Position numbers and translations under genes: made by a program. Of a stretch of 64,000 nt of DNA, positions 1-10,544 are shown piece after piece. Position 1 is the first letter of the stretch, and every line of letters starts with the position of its first letter. Source of the stretch: Siphonodentalium dalli. Lineage: Eukaryota; Mollusca; Scaphopoda; Gadilida; Siphonodentaliidae. The stretch is from NCBI GenBank assembly GCA_032622095.1, contig CP136068.1:17035729-17099728 (forward strand), in the 5' to 3' direction. Under the pieces are notes generated by a model. The model worked only from the letters and a program-made list of their open reading frames with translations, searched no databases and was not told the origin of the DNA.

Positions 1-397
1 AACCCTTTACCCAACAGAAGGGCCCTGTGCCAATGCATTCTCTTATATATGCGAGTCGACCATAGGTCGCCTCGCATATATAAGAGAATGCATTGGCTTA
101 ACACATTACAAATTATAAAATTGTTAAACAATGTAAGAAAAAATGGTAAAAAGTGTTAAAAAAAGATTTTATTTAGGCCAATGCATTCTCTTATATATGC
201 GAGGCGACCTATGGTCGACTCGCATATATAAGAGAATGCATTGGCACAGGGCATAACTGTAACTATCACAATGTGGTCAAGGAGCCGGTTCCAATGATAT
301 CCATATTTGTATGGTTCTATTGAGACAGACCGAAGATATTTGAGGCTGTTGAAGCTTTATTTGGCCGGTTTTGGCCGGTTTGTTGGGTAAATGATTA
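1..397 (+). mobile_element. piggyBac-like double-hairpin MITE, copy A
   Basis: The copy starts at the window edge inside the left end (AACCCTTTACCCAACA) and finishes at a slightly eroded right end (TGTTGGGTAAATGATTAA). Better copies elsewhere read TTAACCCTTTACCCAACA...TGTTGGGTAAAGGGTTAA, so TTAA target duplications with CCC/GGG termini point to the piggyBac superfamily. There is no transposase. Inside are two 69-bp hairpins (29-97 and 177-245), each with 33-nt arms and a 3-nt loop, and the second is the reverse complement of the first. An AT-rich spacer lies between them. The right part holds a unique stretch followed by short direct repeats of TTGGCCGGTT. Confidence 0.85.
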
Positions 398-986
398 AGC
401 ACGACGGCACACTATTAGCAACTCAATTAGCATGCTATTTGTTGAAATGTTGTTATGGAAGAGGGATTGAGTCATCCTGTTATTGTCATTTAGAAAGGCA
501 TATATTAGTAATATTATAATTTATTGAATAACAAAGCTGGCACAAAAGATTGCACAACGAATTTATTGGAAGACTGTTCATTCGCTGCGATATTGTTAAG
601 AGTGACATTTGACTGTCCACTGGTATGCACCGTCTTCTATTCCCGGCGCACATAAAGGAAACATTAATATGTTATAGTCATATACCACTATAATAGTGGA
701 ATACCACTATCATGGTGAAATTCAGGATGTGCCTGACCTGATTAATGGTCCAACAAAAATGATTAATGGTCCAAGAGCTTATAGGCGACCAGAGACGAAG
801 TCGATACTTAACTCGAGGGCCGTTAACCATTTTCAGTGGGCACCTTATAAACCACACTCACGAGTTCATGTTATTACTATTATCATCACCAATTAGGTGA
901 CGTCTAGCTAATGATGTACATGTAAGGATCGCGCTATTATTGGGTGTGTCAAACCATTAATGACCCGACAGATACGTAACAGGTAA
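398..986. other. non-coding, nothing recognised
   Basis: AT-rich sequence with no convincing exon, repeat or structure; a short near-palindromic 'taccactatnatagtggnataccac' patch lies near 680-715. Confidence 0.5.
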
Positions 987-1952
987 AGTTACCCTCACAC
1001 CATAGCGATCACCAGTTGCGTATGGTTGCGAATAAAAAATAGTGGTCATAAGTTCCGAACGCAACTCACACGCAACTAATAAGTTTTATAGGTTTGAAGT
1101 ACGCAACAAGCACGCAGGTGATCGCAGACACACGCAGAGTAAGTTCGAAATTTTGAACATGTTCAATAATTCTCTGCGAATGCCTGCGATCAATTTATAC
1201 GCAACAGGGACGCAACAGGTACGCTAAGCGCGCAACACGATCGCAACAGGTACGCAACTCATAAGTTATTAACGCAGGTGATCGCAGGTCCAAATTTGTG
1301 GTATCTGGCCAGGTTTTGGTACCGTACATGTTGCGAATGTGTTGCGTACCTGTTGCGATCGTGTTGCGTGCCTGTTGCGATCACTTTGCGATCGTGTTGC
1401 GTGCCTGTTGTGATCCTGTTGCGTGTGTAGCGTACCCCCAACCTATTGTGCTTATTCCCAGCGTATCCCCAACCTATGCCCTGCGTATCCAACATATTAG
1501 TTGCGTGTGAGTTGCGTGTTAGTTGCGTACTACATGCGTGTTGAGAAATGGTATAAATAGTGGGCCTTTTCTAGATCCGTGTCAGTTGTTGGTGGACCTC
1601 CGATGTGACAACATGGAGCTACCTCTTGCTGTTATTGGATATCAGTTTAATCTGGTCGCAAATACCACGCAACTAGCACGCAGGTCAAACGCAACTTGTA
1701 AGTTTTGAACGCAACTCAAACGAAACTCGTAAGTTCTGCACGGAACTCACACGCAACTCGCACGCAACTCCTATGCCGGTGATCGCAGATATTGGGGGAT
1801 CATAAGTTCAGTTCGCAACCCACACGCAACTAACACGCAACCCATAGGTAGAATAGGTTACAAAATTGTTTTCGCTTGTGTTTGGTGCGTATACAAATAT
1901 TTTTTACACGCAACTCATAAGTTTCAGCATACGCTATGGTGTGAGGGTAACT
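987..1952. mobile_element. PIF/Harbinger-like non-autonomous element filled with GCAAC repeats
   Basis: The ends are 21-bp perfect inverted repeats (987-1007 and 1932-1952; outer part AGTTACCCTCACACC) flanked on both sides by TAA. A 3-bp TWA duplication is characteristic of PIF/Harbinger. The interior is built from degenerate units such as acgcaactcacacgcaact. They run in one orientation at about 1050-1265, inverted (gttgcgtg) at about 1325-1535, and back in the first orientation at about 1660-1925. No transposase is visible. The open frames here are by-products of the short repeats. Confidence 0.65.
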
Positions 1953-2059
1953 TAATATTATGTTGGGCCGTTATGCGAATACAACATTGTGCTACTGCAT
2001 CAGGAAAGCACACAAAGTGTTATTAATGACTGTTCGACTACTATTGGTCCATGAAGTTG

Positions 2060-2500
2060 ATTTTCATAAGATCTGCCAAGTTTTCCGGACTAGTACGATC
2101 GAGTGCCGGTGTGGAGTCTCTACGTGTCCGTGGACTTGCGGAATGTCTTATCCATAGTCACGTCACACTCGTATGGGGGATCCCCGGTGTATATTTCTCG
2201 GGTGTGCCAGTTTTTTCGGAGTCAAGAAATGTCTTATATATGGCACACACCATATATAATATGCCACACATTAGAACGGACGGTCCCCGCGGTGTAGGTA
2301 TTGGTCCTCTTGTGCACTGTCAGACGCGTATGTGCGATCGCCGGTGTGAATTCTGGTGTTGTCAGGTTTTCGGAATCACTAAATGTCATATGGCACACGT
2401 CACACTCGTATGGCGATCGATCTCCAGTGTAGGTCCTCTTGTGCAATGTCAGACTAAGATATTACTGAATTCCTTCGGACACACGTCAGATTTGTCTAAA
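2060..2500 (-). pseudogene. degenerate C2H2 zinc-finger array
   Basis: On the minus strand, successive finger remnants can be read with classic linkers: HKRTYTGDRSPYECDVCH at about 2390-2440, then HKRTNTYTAG, then YTGDPPYECDV with KTFRKSTD, then RLHTG. The YECDVC..TF pattern and H-x-R-x-H/Y-TG linkers are diagnostic of Kruppel-type DNA-binding fingers. Second histidines and cysteines are missing in several units, the frame shifts between units, and stops interrupt it (for example after KSTDT). No start codon, promoter or flanking exon is apparent. This is a dead fragment of a tandem-finger gene, either captured by repeats or left from a local duplication. Confidence 0.7.
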
Positions 2501-2509
2501 ATCGACTGG

Positions 2510-2760
2510 TGATTTTACTTCAAAACTCGTCTCAAAGCTTTGTTTACATCAAAAGAGGACGATTTTACTTCAAAAGTGATGACCCTCAGTTTACATCAAA
2601 ACCTGGCGAGTTTACATCAACTCGGCAGTTACATCAAAAGCTGGGAATTTTGCATGAAAACTCGTTAGTCGCACCACACGTTGTCAGTTACATCAAAACC
2701 TGGCGCAACATGCAATTCTTGGAGAGGCTTACGAGTATGTATCTATTCATGTAAGTGCTC
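2510..2760. repeat. dispersed 'tacatcaaaa' repeat
   Basis: Irregular runs of tttacatcaaaa with ctcgt/ctggc spacers. A related block occurs at 57300-57560, including the same 'ttacatcaaaa..ctggcg' phrases, so this is an interspersed repeat containing short tandem units. Confidence 0.6.
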
Positions 2761-2825
2761 GGTTTTATTCCACATACAGAGAGTCGCAGTGGGTCCGAAA
2801 TACAAACCGAGGCACATTCTCTACA

Positions 2826-3000
2826 AGGCTTGTCTATCTTACCGTTATTCACAATTTCTACTAGAGTTGTCTATCTTACCGCTATTCACAATTGTTACTA
2901 TAGTTGTCTATCTTACCGATATTCACTTCTGTCAGACTGTCACCAATTTCTACTAGAGTTGTCTATCTTACCGATATTCAAAATATCTAACATAGTTTTC
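2826..3000 (+). repeat. approx. 40-bp tandem repeat (4 units)
   Basis: Four copies of gtctatcttaccgNtattca separated by related attt/cta-rich spacers ending in agagtt. Confidence 0.7.
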
Positions 3001-3965
3001 TATATTCTCCTCCGTCACAGCACATATTTAAAGGTACTCAATCCTCATTCGGACGGTAGAGGTAGGCAATATTGTCACGCGAACGTCTGGCAATGCTTTG
3101 GGAAACTAGTCATTTATGGACCGGTCTAAAACGATTATGATATCTTGTGATCAGTCTTGTTGCAGCTGTTGAAACCATTGCTCTATCTGCATTTCTTTGA
3201 ATTAATAAGAATACTGTAAAACTTGGAGCCGTGACTGAGGTGAATATTGGTAAGATTTACAACTCTGTGTTGAGATTGACAAGGGTATGTAACGTGTTCC
3301 GCTGCCCCACCACCATTGCCCTCGTGTGACGGGTATATATATGCGCCTATACCATACATGTACGTCGTGGTATAGAATGCAAAGTTATATATGCTTCCAT
3401 GATGTATAGAATGCGCATATACATACACAGAAACGCCACACAAATGGATGGTGATGTTGGTTCGATGTATGGCAGCACAACAAGTTACAGGCGAACAACT
3501 ATATACGGTCTACTAAAATACTGAATCAAGTGACAGATTTATTATTCCAAAATTTATTCTGATTTTTCCATGTGAAGAAACAATTAACGAATGCTCGTCA
3601 TTGATACATATAATGTGCAGGCCTGTTACTCAAATACGTACGTTCGGGGTACGTATAGTCCATATATACACATTTCACACATGTATCGACCTAGTTTGAT
3701 CCCCGAACATGACACACCCGGAACAAATGTAATAAGTGAAACATACGTTTGGAGATTAAGCTTTGTGCTACTTAGACATGGTATGAATCTCTTCCCAGCA
3801 AGTTTTATGTACATTCAGGGGTATAGCATAACATATATGAATCGAGAACACCTGTCCGAAAACGCTTCTATCAATTAATATTGATTTTATTTTGTATTTC
3901 TCATTTCATCAGCGGGATAATTTTAGTTTTTTTTAGAACAGTAATCGTCGTGAAAATATTCAGAG
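3001..3965. other. non-coding, mostly unrecognised
   Basis: A 'ttaaaggtactcaatc' end motif of the 420-bp MITE family seen at 40465 and 43727 lies at about 3027-3043, but the body does not continue. Nothing else was recognised. Confidence 0.4.
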
Positions 3966-4730
3966 CATAACAAAAGCGTAACAAGAATGACAACTCTATC
4001 TTATATGAAATGCGTAACAAGAATGACAACTCTATCTTATATCAAAATCGTAGCAAGAAGGACAACTCTATCTTATATCAAAAGCTTAACAAGACAGGGG
4101 GGGGGGGTGAAGAAAAAAAATTCCGGCACTGGGTGGTCAAAGCCACCAACAAGCAATTTTTTCCGCAACTAAAAAAAACAATTCCTGCTTGTTTTTTAGT
4201 GTTTTGGCAATGAGTTGGGCTTCAAACCCACTTTGAATGAGAGAAATAATGTAATTCTAACTGTAAACTGACTGCAGGCAGTTATCGTGTTGTATTTTGT
4301 TGCAAATTTTGAAATCCAAGATGACCGCTGGCAGCCATGTTTTTTTGGCCGAATGACCTCAAAATGACTCATTCCTATTTACATGTCCATGTTAACATCC
4401 ATGATAAATAGTATGCACAGAAATTCATATACAGTTGTTTACAGTGAATTTCCCCCCGCAAATCTCTGTTTTAGTGTTAAAAGGGGGGTGGGTGTCAAAA
4501 AATGGTCGGAAAAAACTGCCGAAAACGGAAAAAAATTTGGCGGTGGGGGTGGGTGGGTACAAAAAATGATCGAAAGGGAAAAAATGCCATACGTGCCTGA
4601 AATGTTTTTCCGACCCCCCCCCCCCCCCTGAACAAGAAGGAAAATTCTATCTTATATCAAAAGCGTAACAAGAAGGACAACTCTATCTTATACCAAAAGT
4701 GCACCAAGAAAGACAACTCTATCTTAGAAG
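3966..4730 (+). repeat. 36-bp minisatellite split by an insertion
   Basis: The unit reads 'gtaacaagaaggacaactc' plus 'tatcttatatcaaaa'. Three to four units precede position 4095 and three follow 4630; the two halves are in the same orientation and resume after the inserted element. Confidence 0.75.
4096..4629. mobile_element. inserted element with poly-G/poly-C inverted ends
   Basis: This segment interrupts a minisatellite. It begins with a G-run preceded by 'aca' and ends with a C-run followed by 'tg', so the ends form inverted homopolymer-rich repeats, followed inward by aaaaattccgg on the left and ttttccgac on the right. At about 4310-4410 it carries one unit of the 160-bp 'aagatggc' satellite found at 52-55 kb. 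There is no coding sequence. Homopolymer lengths may be sequencing-dependent. Confidence 0.55.
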
Positions 4731-5335
4731 TATTTCTTTGAAGTAATACAGAACTGTCATTTCACTGCACAATGTATCGTACAGCTGTGTGAAAACTAGA
4801 TTATTCGTCGCAAGGTAAACCTTAAACGTGAGCACAGAGTTCATTACAAAATGGCCGCTTCCCTTCAACTAATTTGGCGTTGTTATTCCTTGCTAGAAAA
4901 TTAGACGAAAAGGAAGTATGTTGTTAGTCCAGGCACATTAGGTTTCGATAGGGACAAACATCGGGGAAAGCTGATTTTGTTCCGGGTTTATACGAACATG
5001 TTCATGAGCAACATGGCAAAAGTCTCATATAATACGAGTTGATCGTTTTGAGATATCTTGATTTTTTTCTCGGAATGGTTAAAATTCTGAAGCATTTCCA
5101 TCAGTCCATAAGCGAATGGAGTCATGTGTAGATCAGTTAATGCCAAATTCATAATACATTGAAATACATACAAACAATCATTAGTCGTGAACCATATAGG
5201 TAGAGTGTAGTCTCAATATCGTGGGCGGGAGTTATCCCTGCAGTAACCAATTACTCATTCAAGAAAGGAGCTTAGTTATGGACCAGAGACACCACTTGAA
5301 TCACTCACATGTTTTTTGTACATACGTTGATTATA
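4731..5335. other. non-coding, nothing recognised
   Basis: No exon-like open frame, repeat or structure was seen. Confidence 0.4.
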
Positions 5336-5339
5336 TAAG

Positions 5340-5510
5340 CAGGCCTTAATCACCAAATCTGCGCCAGGGGCTGACAGGAAGACAGTCCTCGAGATTATGT
5401 CATCCCCTGGTGATATAATGTTATACTCTTCTTGTATTATAATTGTCATAAACATAAGTATTCATTATATCACCAATAAACAATCAATCAATCAATCTTG
5501 CTGGTATGTC
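5340..5510 (+). mobile_element. LINE 3'-end-like fragment with (CAAT)n tail
   Basis: A compact T-rich segment finishing in ccaataaacaatcaatcaatcaat. The tetranucleotide tail after a 3'-UTR-like sequence resembles 3' ends of non-LTR retrotransposons. There is no reverse-transcriptase sequence upstream, so it would be a 5'-truncated copy. The assignment rests on the tail only. Confidence 0.35.
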
Positions 5511-6264
5511 TTTGGATTATGTCAAATGGGCGCTTTGCGAAAAAAATGAACATCGAGTCCATCCTTGCCCAAGCATGACGATATCACACATGCGTCTTTC
5601 AGAGGTCAGTTAAATGTCAAAGCAACGAGATTTATAAGTAAACAAAGCCTTGTTTTCCAGAGAATTTCGATTTATCGCTATCAGAAAATATATGTAAACA
5701 ATATATTAAACGATCGTGTCACCACTTTACCTGTGTTTATCACGCTAAATGATACATCACTTTGAAGAAAGGCCCATCGCGGGGCTCCACGTGTAAATAT
5801 AGTACTTTTTTATGTAAGTATGCTATAGAAAAGTAACAGGACTCAACAGCATCAACATATTAACAAAAGTTGACTCATAAAGCCTCTAGGGCGACCTGTC
5901 GGCATTCTGATCTGACTAAATTTGTGTCATTCTAGCGTTTCAGGTACTGGGTCGCTTACTCCACCAGCTAGGTTACCCGATAGACACCAACTTACCGATA
6001 GTGGTTACTTATAAACAATGATTGATACCGACGTGTGGGATCTCAATGACTTGGGTGGCACGGCATAATATTCCCACACAATCTATGTTATAATATCCAC
6101 CCTTACCTATTGATTCTGAAGAGTGATGCTGTATTGTCTTTTCCACGTACTTTCTGCATTGATTTAGACGTATACAGTAATAGTTTTGTTTTACTAGAAA
6201 TACTATCAACATAAGTTCCTGTCACTATAGGAAATAATGTTTTCTCATTTTTCGACATCAACAT
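5511..6264. other. non-coding, nothing recognised
   Basis: No supported feature. Confidence 0.4.
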
Positions 6265-6270
6265 GTACAT

Positions 6271-6405
6271 CACTTATTATTTATAACCTGGACATCCCTT
6301 GCTATTATTTATAACCTGGAAATCCCTTGTTATTATTTATAACCTGGACATCCCTTGTTATTATTTATAACCTGGACATCACTTGTTATTATTTTTAACA
6401 TGGTC
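6271..6405 (+). repeat. 28-bp minisatellite, about 4.7 units
   Basis: Units of 'ttattatttataacctgga' plus 'catcccttg' in tandem with one or two substitutions each. Confidence 0.85.
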
Positions 6406-6910
6406 TATCTCTTCCGGGCTACAATTACAACAACACAATTTATAAAAAAAACCTAATTTAGAAAATGCAAGGCTACAAATACCTTTTTCTGTGAATAAAG
6501 CACAGACAAAATATATTCCTGCAAAATATCTCAATCGAAAGGCGTTGGTGACTTGATGGATAGTTCTAACACGTTACAGTTCTCTCTCGTGCTACGCTCA
6601 AAATGCGCCTGATGTATATAGTCCGTAAAACCGCCAAGAAATGTTGTATGAATTGTATCAGCAAATTGGGAAATAAGACCGTTATTAACTCATAGATCAT
6701 TTCCGTACAGGTGTCCTCGAATCATTGTTATTATACCGCTGAAACTATATACAATTTGTTCGGAAGAGATAGACCATCTTCCGAGTTTGTTTAGTAATAA
6801 TATTGCAACCGTGTTTTCGACGAAAGTTCAAAAATAGTTGAAGTCGTCGTTGCCAATGTGTTGTTTATGTTGTTGTTGATACCTATGCTCTTTTAGTTGT
6901 TGATTATGCT
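6406..6910. other. non-coding, nothing recognised
   Basis: A 19-nt stretch related to 'tctatctcttccg' recurs in inverse orientation (6405 and 6765); otherwise unremarkable. Confidence 0.35.
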
Positions 6911-7180
6911 GTTACTGCTGGCGGTTTTGTTGGTGGTGATGATGATGTCTTGGTGCTGTTGTTGTTGTTGTTGTTTTACTGTTACTGCTGTTTGTTCTTG
7001 GCTGATATGTTGATATTGATTTTGTTGCTGCTGCTATTGTTGTTGTTGGTGGCGGTGACGCAGTTGTTGCTGATGTTGGGATTGTTTTTGCTGGATGTTG
7101 GAGGTGGTGTTGGTGGTTGTGGTGGTGGTTGTGTTGTTGTTGCTGCTGCTGCTTCAGTTGTTCTTGTTTATCTTGTAGTT
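6911..7180. repeat. (GTT/GGTGT)n low-complexity, strand-skewed tract
   Basis: Nearly all G and T on the plus strand. It encodes Gln/His/Thr-rich or Leu/Val-rich frames in every phase, so the open frames are compositional. It lies just past the stop codon of the fibrinogen-domain exon and would be its 3'-UTR if that exon is transcribed through. Confidence 0.75.
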
Positions 7181-7194
7181 GTATTGTCTGCAGA

Positions 7195-7796
7195 TCAAAT
7201 CCTGACGAGTGACATGTGCGCACTGTGGATGTCGTACCCGGTGCCGTTGATCCAACATGTGTCACTGAATGCCACGACTCGCTCCTCGCACGCATCTGTA
7301 TACCACGAAGCCCCGCCCCTCAGACTGGCACACCCGTTCTCATCGGCATCCAGAGTGAGAAATCTGCTTCCATTCTTACATACATTCTCGCATGGGATCT
7401 GCCATGGGTTCAACCTGTTGCCGTTGAATTTAATTTCATATGATTTATCTCGCCCACTTAATGTGAAGTTGCTATACTTCGAGATGTAGACTTCCCCAAT
7501 ACCTGGCAGTATATGTCCCGTTGAATTACGTATTTGGACTTTGTAGTACAAATCGTAATCGTAGCCTGTAAGCGATGTGATTATGTGAATGAGCTCCATT
7601 CCGCTCCAGCTATACATCGGCAGGCCGACCACTGTGCCGTCGGCGTGGTCAGAAAAACTGGCATTGAAGAGGAGATTGAAGTTTGGCTTCCAGATAGTAT
7701 ATGCAATCGTTTGCCCGATCCAGCAATAGGCCTTAGTAGGTAACGTTTCACCAACTACATACATGTCTTGTATGCCGTCACTCAAATCATGGCAGT
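7195..7796 (-). CDS. fibrinogen-related domain (FReD), terminal exon of a FREP-like secreted lectin
   Basis: The exon follows a strong acceptor (AATCTATTTCAG) and encodes 199 complete residues plus a split first codon, ending at TGA. The order of FReD landmarks is intact: the opening CHDLSDG (a family-typical D-C-x-D-L start once the split codon is joined), a central WSGMELIHIITSLTGYDYDL matching the conserved 'W.G...IH.LT....Y.L' strand, YISKYSNFTLSG, the Ca-site-like DADENGCA, then GGASWYTDAC (usual GGWWY.SC) and C-terminal HMSLVRI (usual EMKIRP). Conserved cysteines for both FReD disulfides appear present. It is divergent (SWY instead of WWY) and Asn-glycosylation sites NFT, NGT and NST suggest secretion. 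FReDs bind acetylated or other glycans, and in molluscs act as pathogen-recognition FREPs. The phase-1 start matches the EGF exon at 19312-19405. The signal-peptide exon was not found. Confidence 0.85.
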
Positions 7797-7994
7797 CTGA
7801 AATAGATTAATAAATTAATAATAATCATGATGAATAAATTGATATATTGTAGCAGCCAAATATGAGCAACAATCCGGTGTAGGAAAACCATCGCATCTCG
7901 GAAGAAGCTGGTCGGCTGGATACGCAATCGGGTACTGGCAATTCATTAATTACGCGCGCCGCGTGTATACTGTCCTAGAGATTCTAGATAGCTA

Positions 7995-8165
7995 TGGTTC
8001 GCTGTGTGTTTTATTTGTAGATAGTGGGGTTTTCCGGTTATTTTGGGACGCATTAAAAGTTGTACTGCGATCCCGATCCGGTAAAAGGTGTAGTTGGAAT
8101 TTCAATTTCGTTTATTGACGTTGATTTTGGTTTGTGATAAGCTATGCCAATTACAAAGAGAAGAA
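7995..8165 (+). repeat. dispersed repeat family X, copy 1
   Basis: Shares 'ttttgggacgcatta', 'gcgacccgatccggtaaaa' type phrases and 'aatttcaatttcgtttattg' with 9795-10005 and 14222-14355. Three diverged copies in the same orientation suggest an old interspersed element; no ends were defined. Confidence 0.65.
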
Positions 8166-8186
8166 ATGAAAAATATAATTTGTAAA

Positions 8187-8580
8187 ATGCGTATGTCAAT
8201 TGATACGTGTTTTAAAGAGTGTAGTCTGAGACAGCCGAGTCAGTTAATTAGGTGCTGATCGGTGTGACAGTTTGCAGTCGGTCCCTATTTGCGGAGGTCC
8301 CCGAATTCGCGGAGGTCCACTAAAATGGTCGAAATATGTTGATTTTAATGAGGGAACGGGTGCGTATATCTCAATTGATACGTATTTTAAAGAGGTTAGT
8401 CGGATACAGTCGAGTCAGCCACGGTTCATTAATTGGTGCTGATCGTTGTGATAATTTGCAGTAGGTCCCTATTTGCGGAGATCCCAGAATTCGCGGAGGT
8501 CGCCTAAAATGGTCGAAATATGTTGATTTTAATGAGGGAACGGGTGCGTATATGTCAATTGATACGTATTTTAAACAAAT
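8187..8580 (+). repeat. approx. 175-185-bp tandem repeat, about 2.2 units
   Basis: The unit runs from 'gcgtatgtcaattgatacgt' through 'tttgcggaggtcccc' to 'aatgagggaacgggt'; a second full unit starts at about 8361 and a partial third at about 8546. Confidence 0.8.
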
Positions 8581-8619
8581 AACGACACGATCATCATAAC
8601 AGTGGTTTGTTCTATGAAT

Positions 8620-8647
8620 CATATCATCATCATCATCATCATCATAA
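8620..8647 (+). repeat. (ATC)n microsatellite
   Basis: About eight uninterrupted atc units. On the minus strand it is a (GAT)n tail just beyond the LINE remnant and may be that element's 3' tail. Confidence 0.85.
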
Positions 8648-8811
8648 TACGGAACAAGTCTTGCGACTTTTCTTCCAAAAACATTATTTGCAATGTTTGT
8701 TTACAAATATATGTATCGTCATTTGATATTTACTTGTGAGTCACTTGAACATATTACTAACTAATTCTTGTCGTCGAACTCGTATTTTATATACTAGAAG
8801 AATAAGTCTAT

Positions 8812-9345
8812 GTATATTTAAATTGATCGAGTGTTGGAGCCTCCACAGCGAAGTATGGCAGAGCGTTCCAGCTATTTACCACCCTCTGCGTGAAGAAATA
8901 TTTTCCTATGACCTTGTTAGAATGGGCATCTGTAGCTTTTTATTATAATTATGTCCTCTTGTTCTTCCTGATGAATGTCTTTCTAATCGGTCGCAGACAT
9001 TGGTATTGTAATGACCATTCAACAGTTTATATACCTCGATTAGATCTCCTCTAAATATTCGATATTTTAAAGACATCAGATTGAGTCTTATTATTCGGTC
9101 TCGGTAGCATAACGTTTTGATTCGACGAACTAGTTTCGTTGCTTTTCTTTGTATTTCGCTAACACAATGCTTTGATATTTGTGATGTGGGCTCCATGCAG
9201 AGTTACAGTATTCGATGATAGGTCTGACCATGCTTATGTAGAGCGATTCGAAAGTGTCGATGTCCAAGTTCGTGAAAGTTCTATTGACTATGCCGATGAT
9301 TTGAGAAGCTTTATTGTTTTAGGATATTGTAGGAAGGCTAATCTG
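8812..9345 (-). pseudogene. non-LTR retrotransposon (LINE) reverse-transcriptase C-terminal remnant
   Basis: Three minus-strand frame segments line up with the thumb and C-terminal region of a LINE polymerase. The first, from about 9340, reads IIGIVNRTF...ESLYISMVRPIIEYCNS (the family-typical 'LY..lVRP.lEYc...W.P' motif). After a frameshift near 9180 comes IQRKATKLVRRIK...LNLMSLKYRIFRGDLIEVYK ('iQrraTklv..i..L.Y..Rl..L.L.sL..RR.RGDli..yKi'). After a stop near 8906 comes RRVVNSWNALP ('RVvn.WN.LP'). Catalytic palm motifs are absent (5' truncation). The region resembles CR1/Jockey-type elements, but clade assignment is tentative. It lies in the putative EGF-FReD intron. Confidence 0.85.
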
Positions 9346-9794
9346 GCCGTGTCAAATTGAGCTATAGCGATGGGATATCTCTCAGGACGACACATTTCGG
9401 GTTTTCGTGGGGTGCGTATTCGCTGGATGTCTTATATTGCAGTATGTAACTATTATTATTATGACCGGGTTAATTGCGTTCGATGTTTAGGTATGAACAA
9501 TGGCTGGGCCATGCACTCTTGAAGATTTTATGGCGGGAACACAATGCCTCCGATTTTTGATGGGCATTTAGAAGCTTTCTTGTGTGGCGAATGAGAAACC
9601 TGCAGTAATAAGCCGAAGTTATTTTGTAATAATTTGAAGGATTAGTTGTTTTAACGGAATTCTGAGGCAATTCATGTAACCAATATATTTTATTTATTAT
9701 AATTTATATTTATGGCTAATTATATGATCTTGAGGGAGTTATCATTTCTGACTATGGTTTTCTTGTAATATACTAATGTATAATTTATTGTTTC
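9346..9794. other. non-coding, nothing recognised
   Basis: A short phrase 'ttctgactatggttttcttg' near 9748 recurs at about 10075 and 15882, so it is part of an old dispersed repeat. Confidence 0.4.
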
Positions 9795-10010
9795 GACTGG
9801 GCGCTGCAATAGCGCTGGGGATTCTATTTATAGAATGTTCATTATTGGGACACATTACAAGTTGTAGTGCGACCCCGAGGCCGAGCTCTAGTGCGACCCT
9901 GGTAAAGGGTGCATTTGAGCATTTCAATTTCGTTTATTGTCGTTTACATTATGTCAATAATGTTGATTTTTGGTTTGTGATAAGCTATGGCAATTACAAA
10001 TAATATATAT
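9795..10010 (+). repeat. dispersed repeat family X, copy 2
   Basis: Longest copy. It contains an internal duplication of 'tagtgcgacccnggt' and the shared end 'tttggtttgtgataagctat' also found at about 8130-8150. Confidence 0.65.
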
Positions 10011-10260
10011 GACAAAGATTCTATAATTACAATCATGGGTATAGAATATATGATCTTGAGCGCGTTACCATTTCTGATTATGGTTTTCTTGTTTGACAGT
10101 GTGCATGTGTCACACCATCCGCGCCGCCAATGAGCGGGTGGATAGGGTAACCACATTTTAAGTATCCGTTGTTTCGTCCCAATTTCGGGTTATACCATTC
10201 TGATCAGATGTGACGGTTCGGTCGGGGCCAGGATTTAAGCCGGATAATAGCTGGAAACTA

Positions 10261-10298
10261 CATTATTTTGGCGAATGGATCCATTCGCTGAAATAATG
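10261..10298. repeat. 38-bp hairpin centred on GGATCC
   Basis: Arms of 19 nt (cattattttggcgaatgga / tccattcgctgaaataatg) with two mismatches and no loop. Confidence 0.7.
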
Positions 10299-10544
10299 GA
10301 AAGTGTTCAGCAATTTTCAACAGCAAAATCAACTTATTCCCTTGACGATGTATATCGACGAACACTATTAATTGATTTCAGATTTTAGTAAAATTAGGCA
10401 CCTGTGCAATTATATTGAAAACAGTATACATGCTAATTACCTCGTGATTTTGTCGCTTATTCTAACTCATATGGTCATGACATTGCGAGAAATTAACTTG
10501 TGTTTTGTACCGAGAATGCCATTATAAACATTTCCCATTGATTA

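Noticed and set aside
6912-7295. Gln/His-rich protein on the minus strand, and Leu/Val-rich one on the plus strand
   Set aside because: Both are translations of a GTT-rich low-complexity tract; the minus frame overlaps the FReD exon in the wrong phase.
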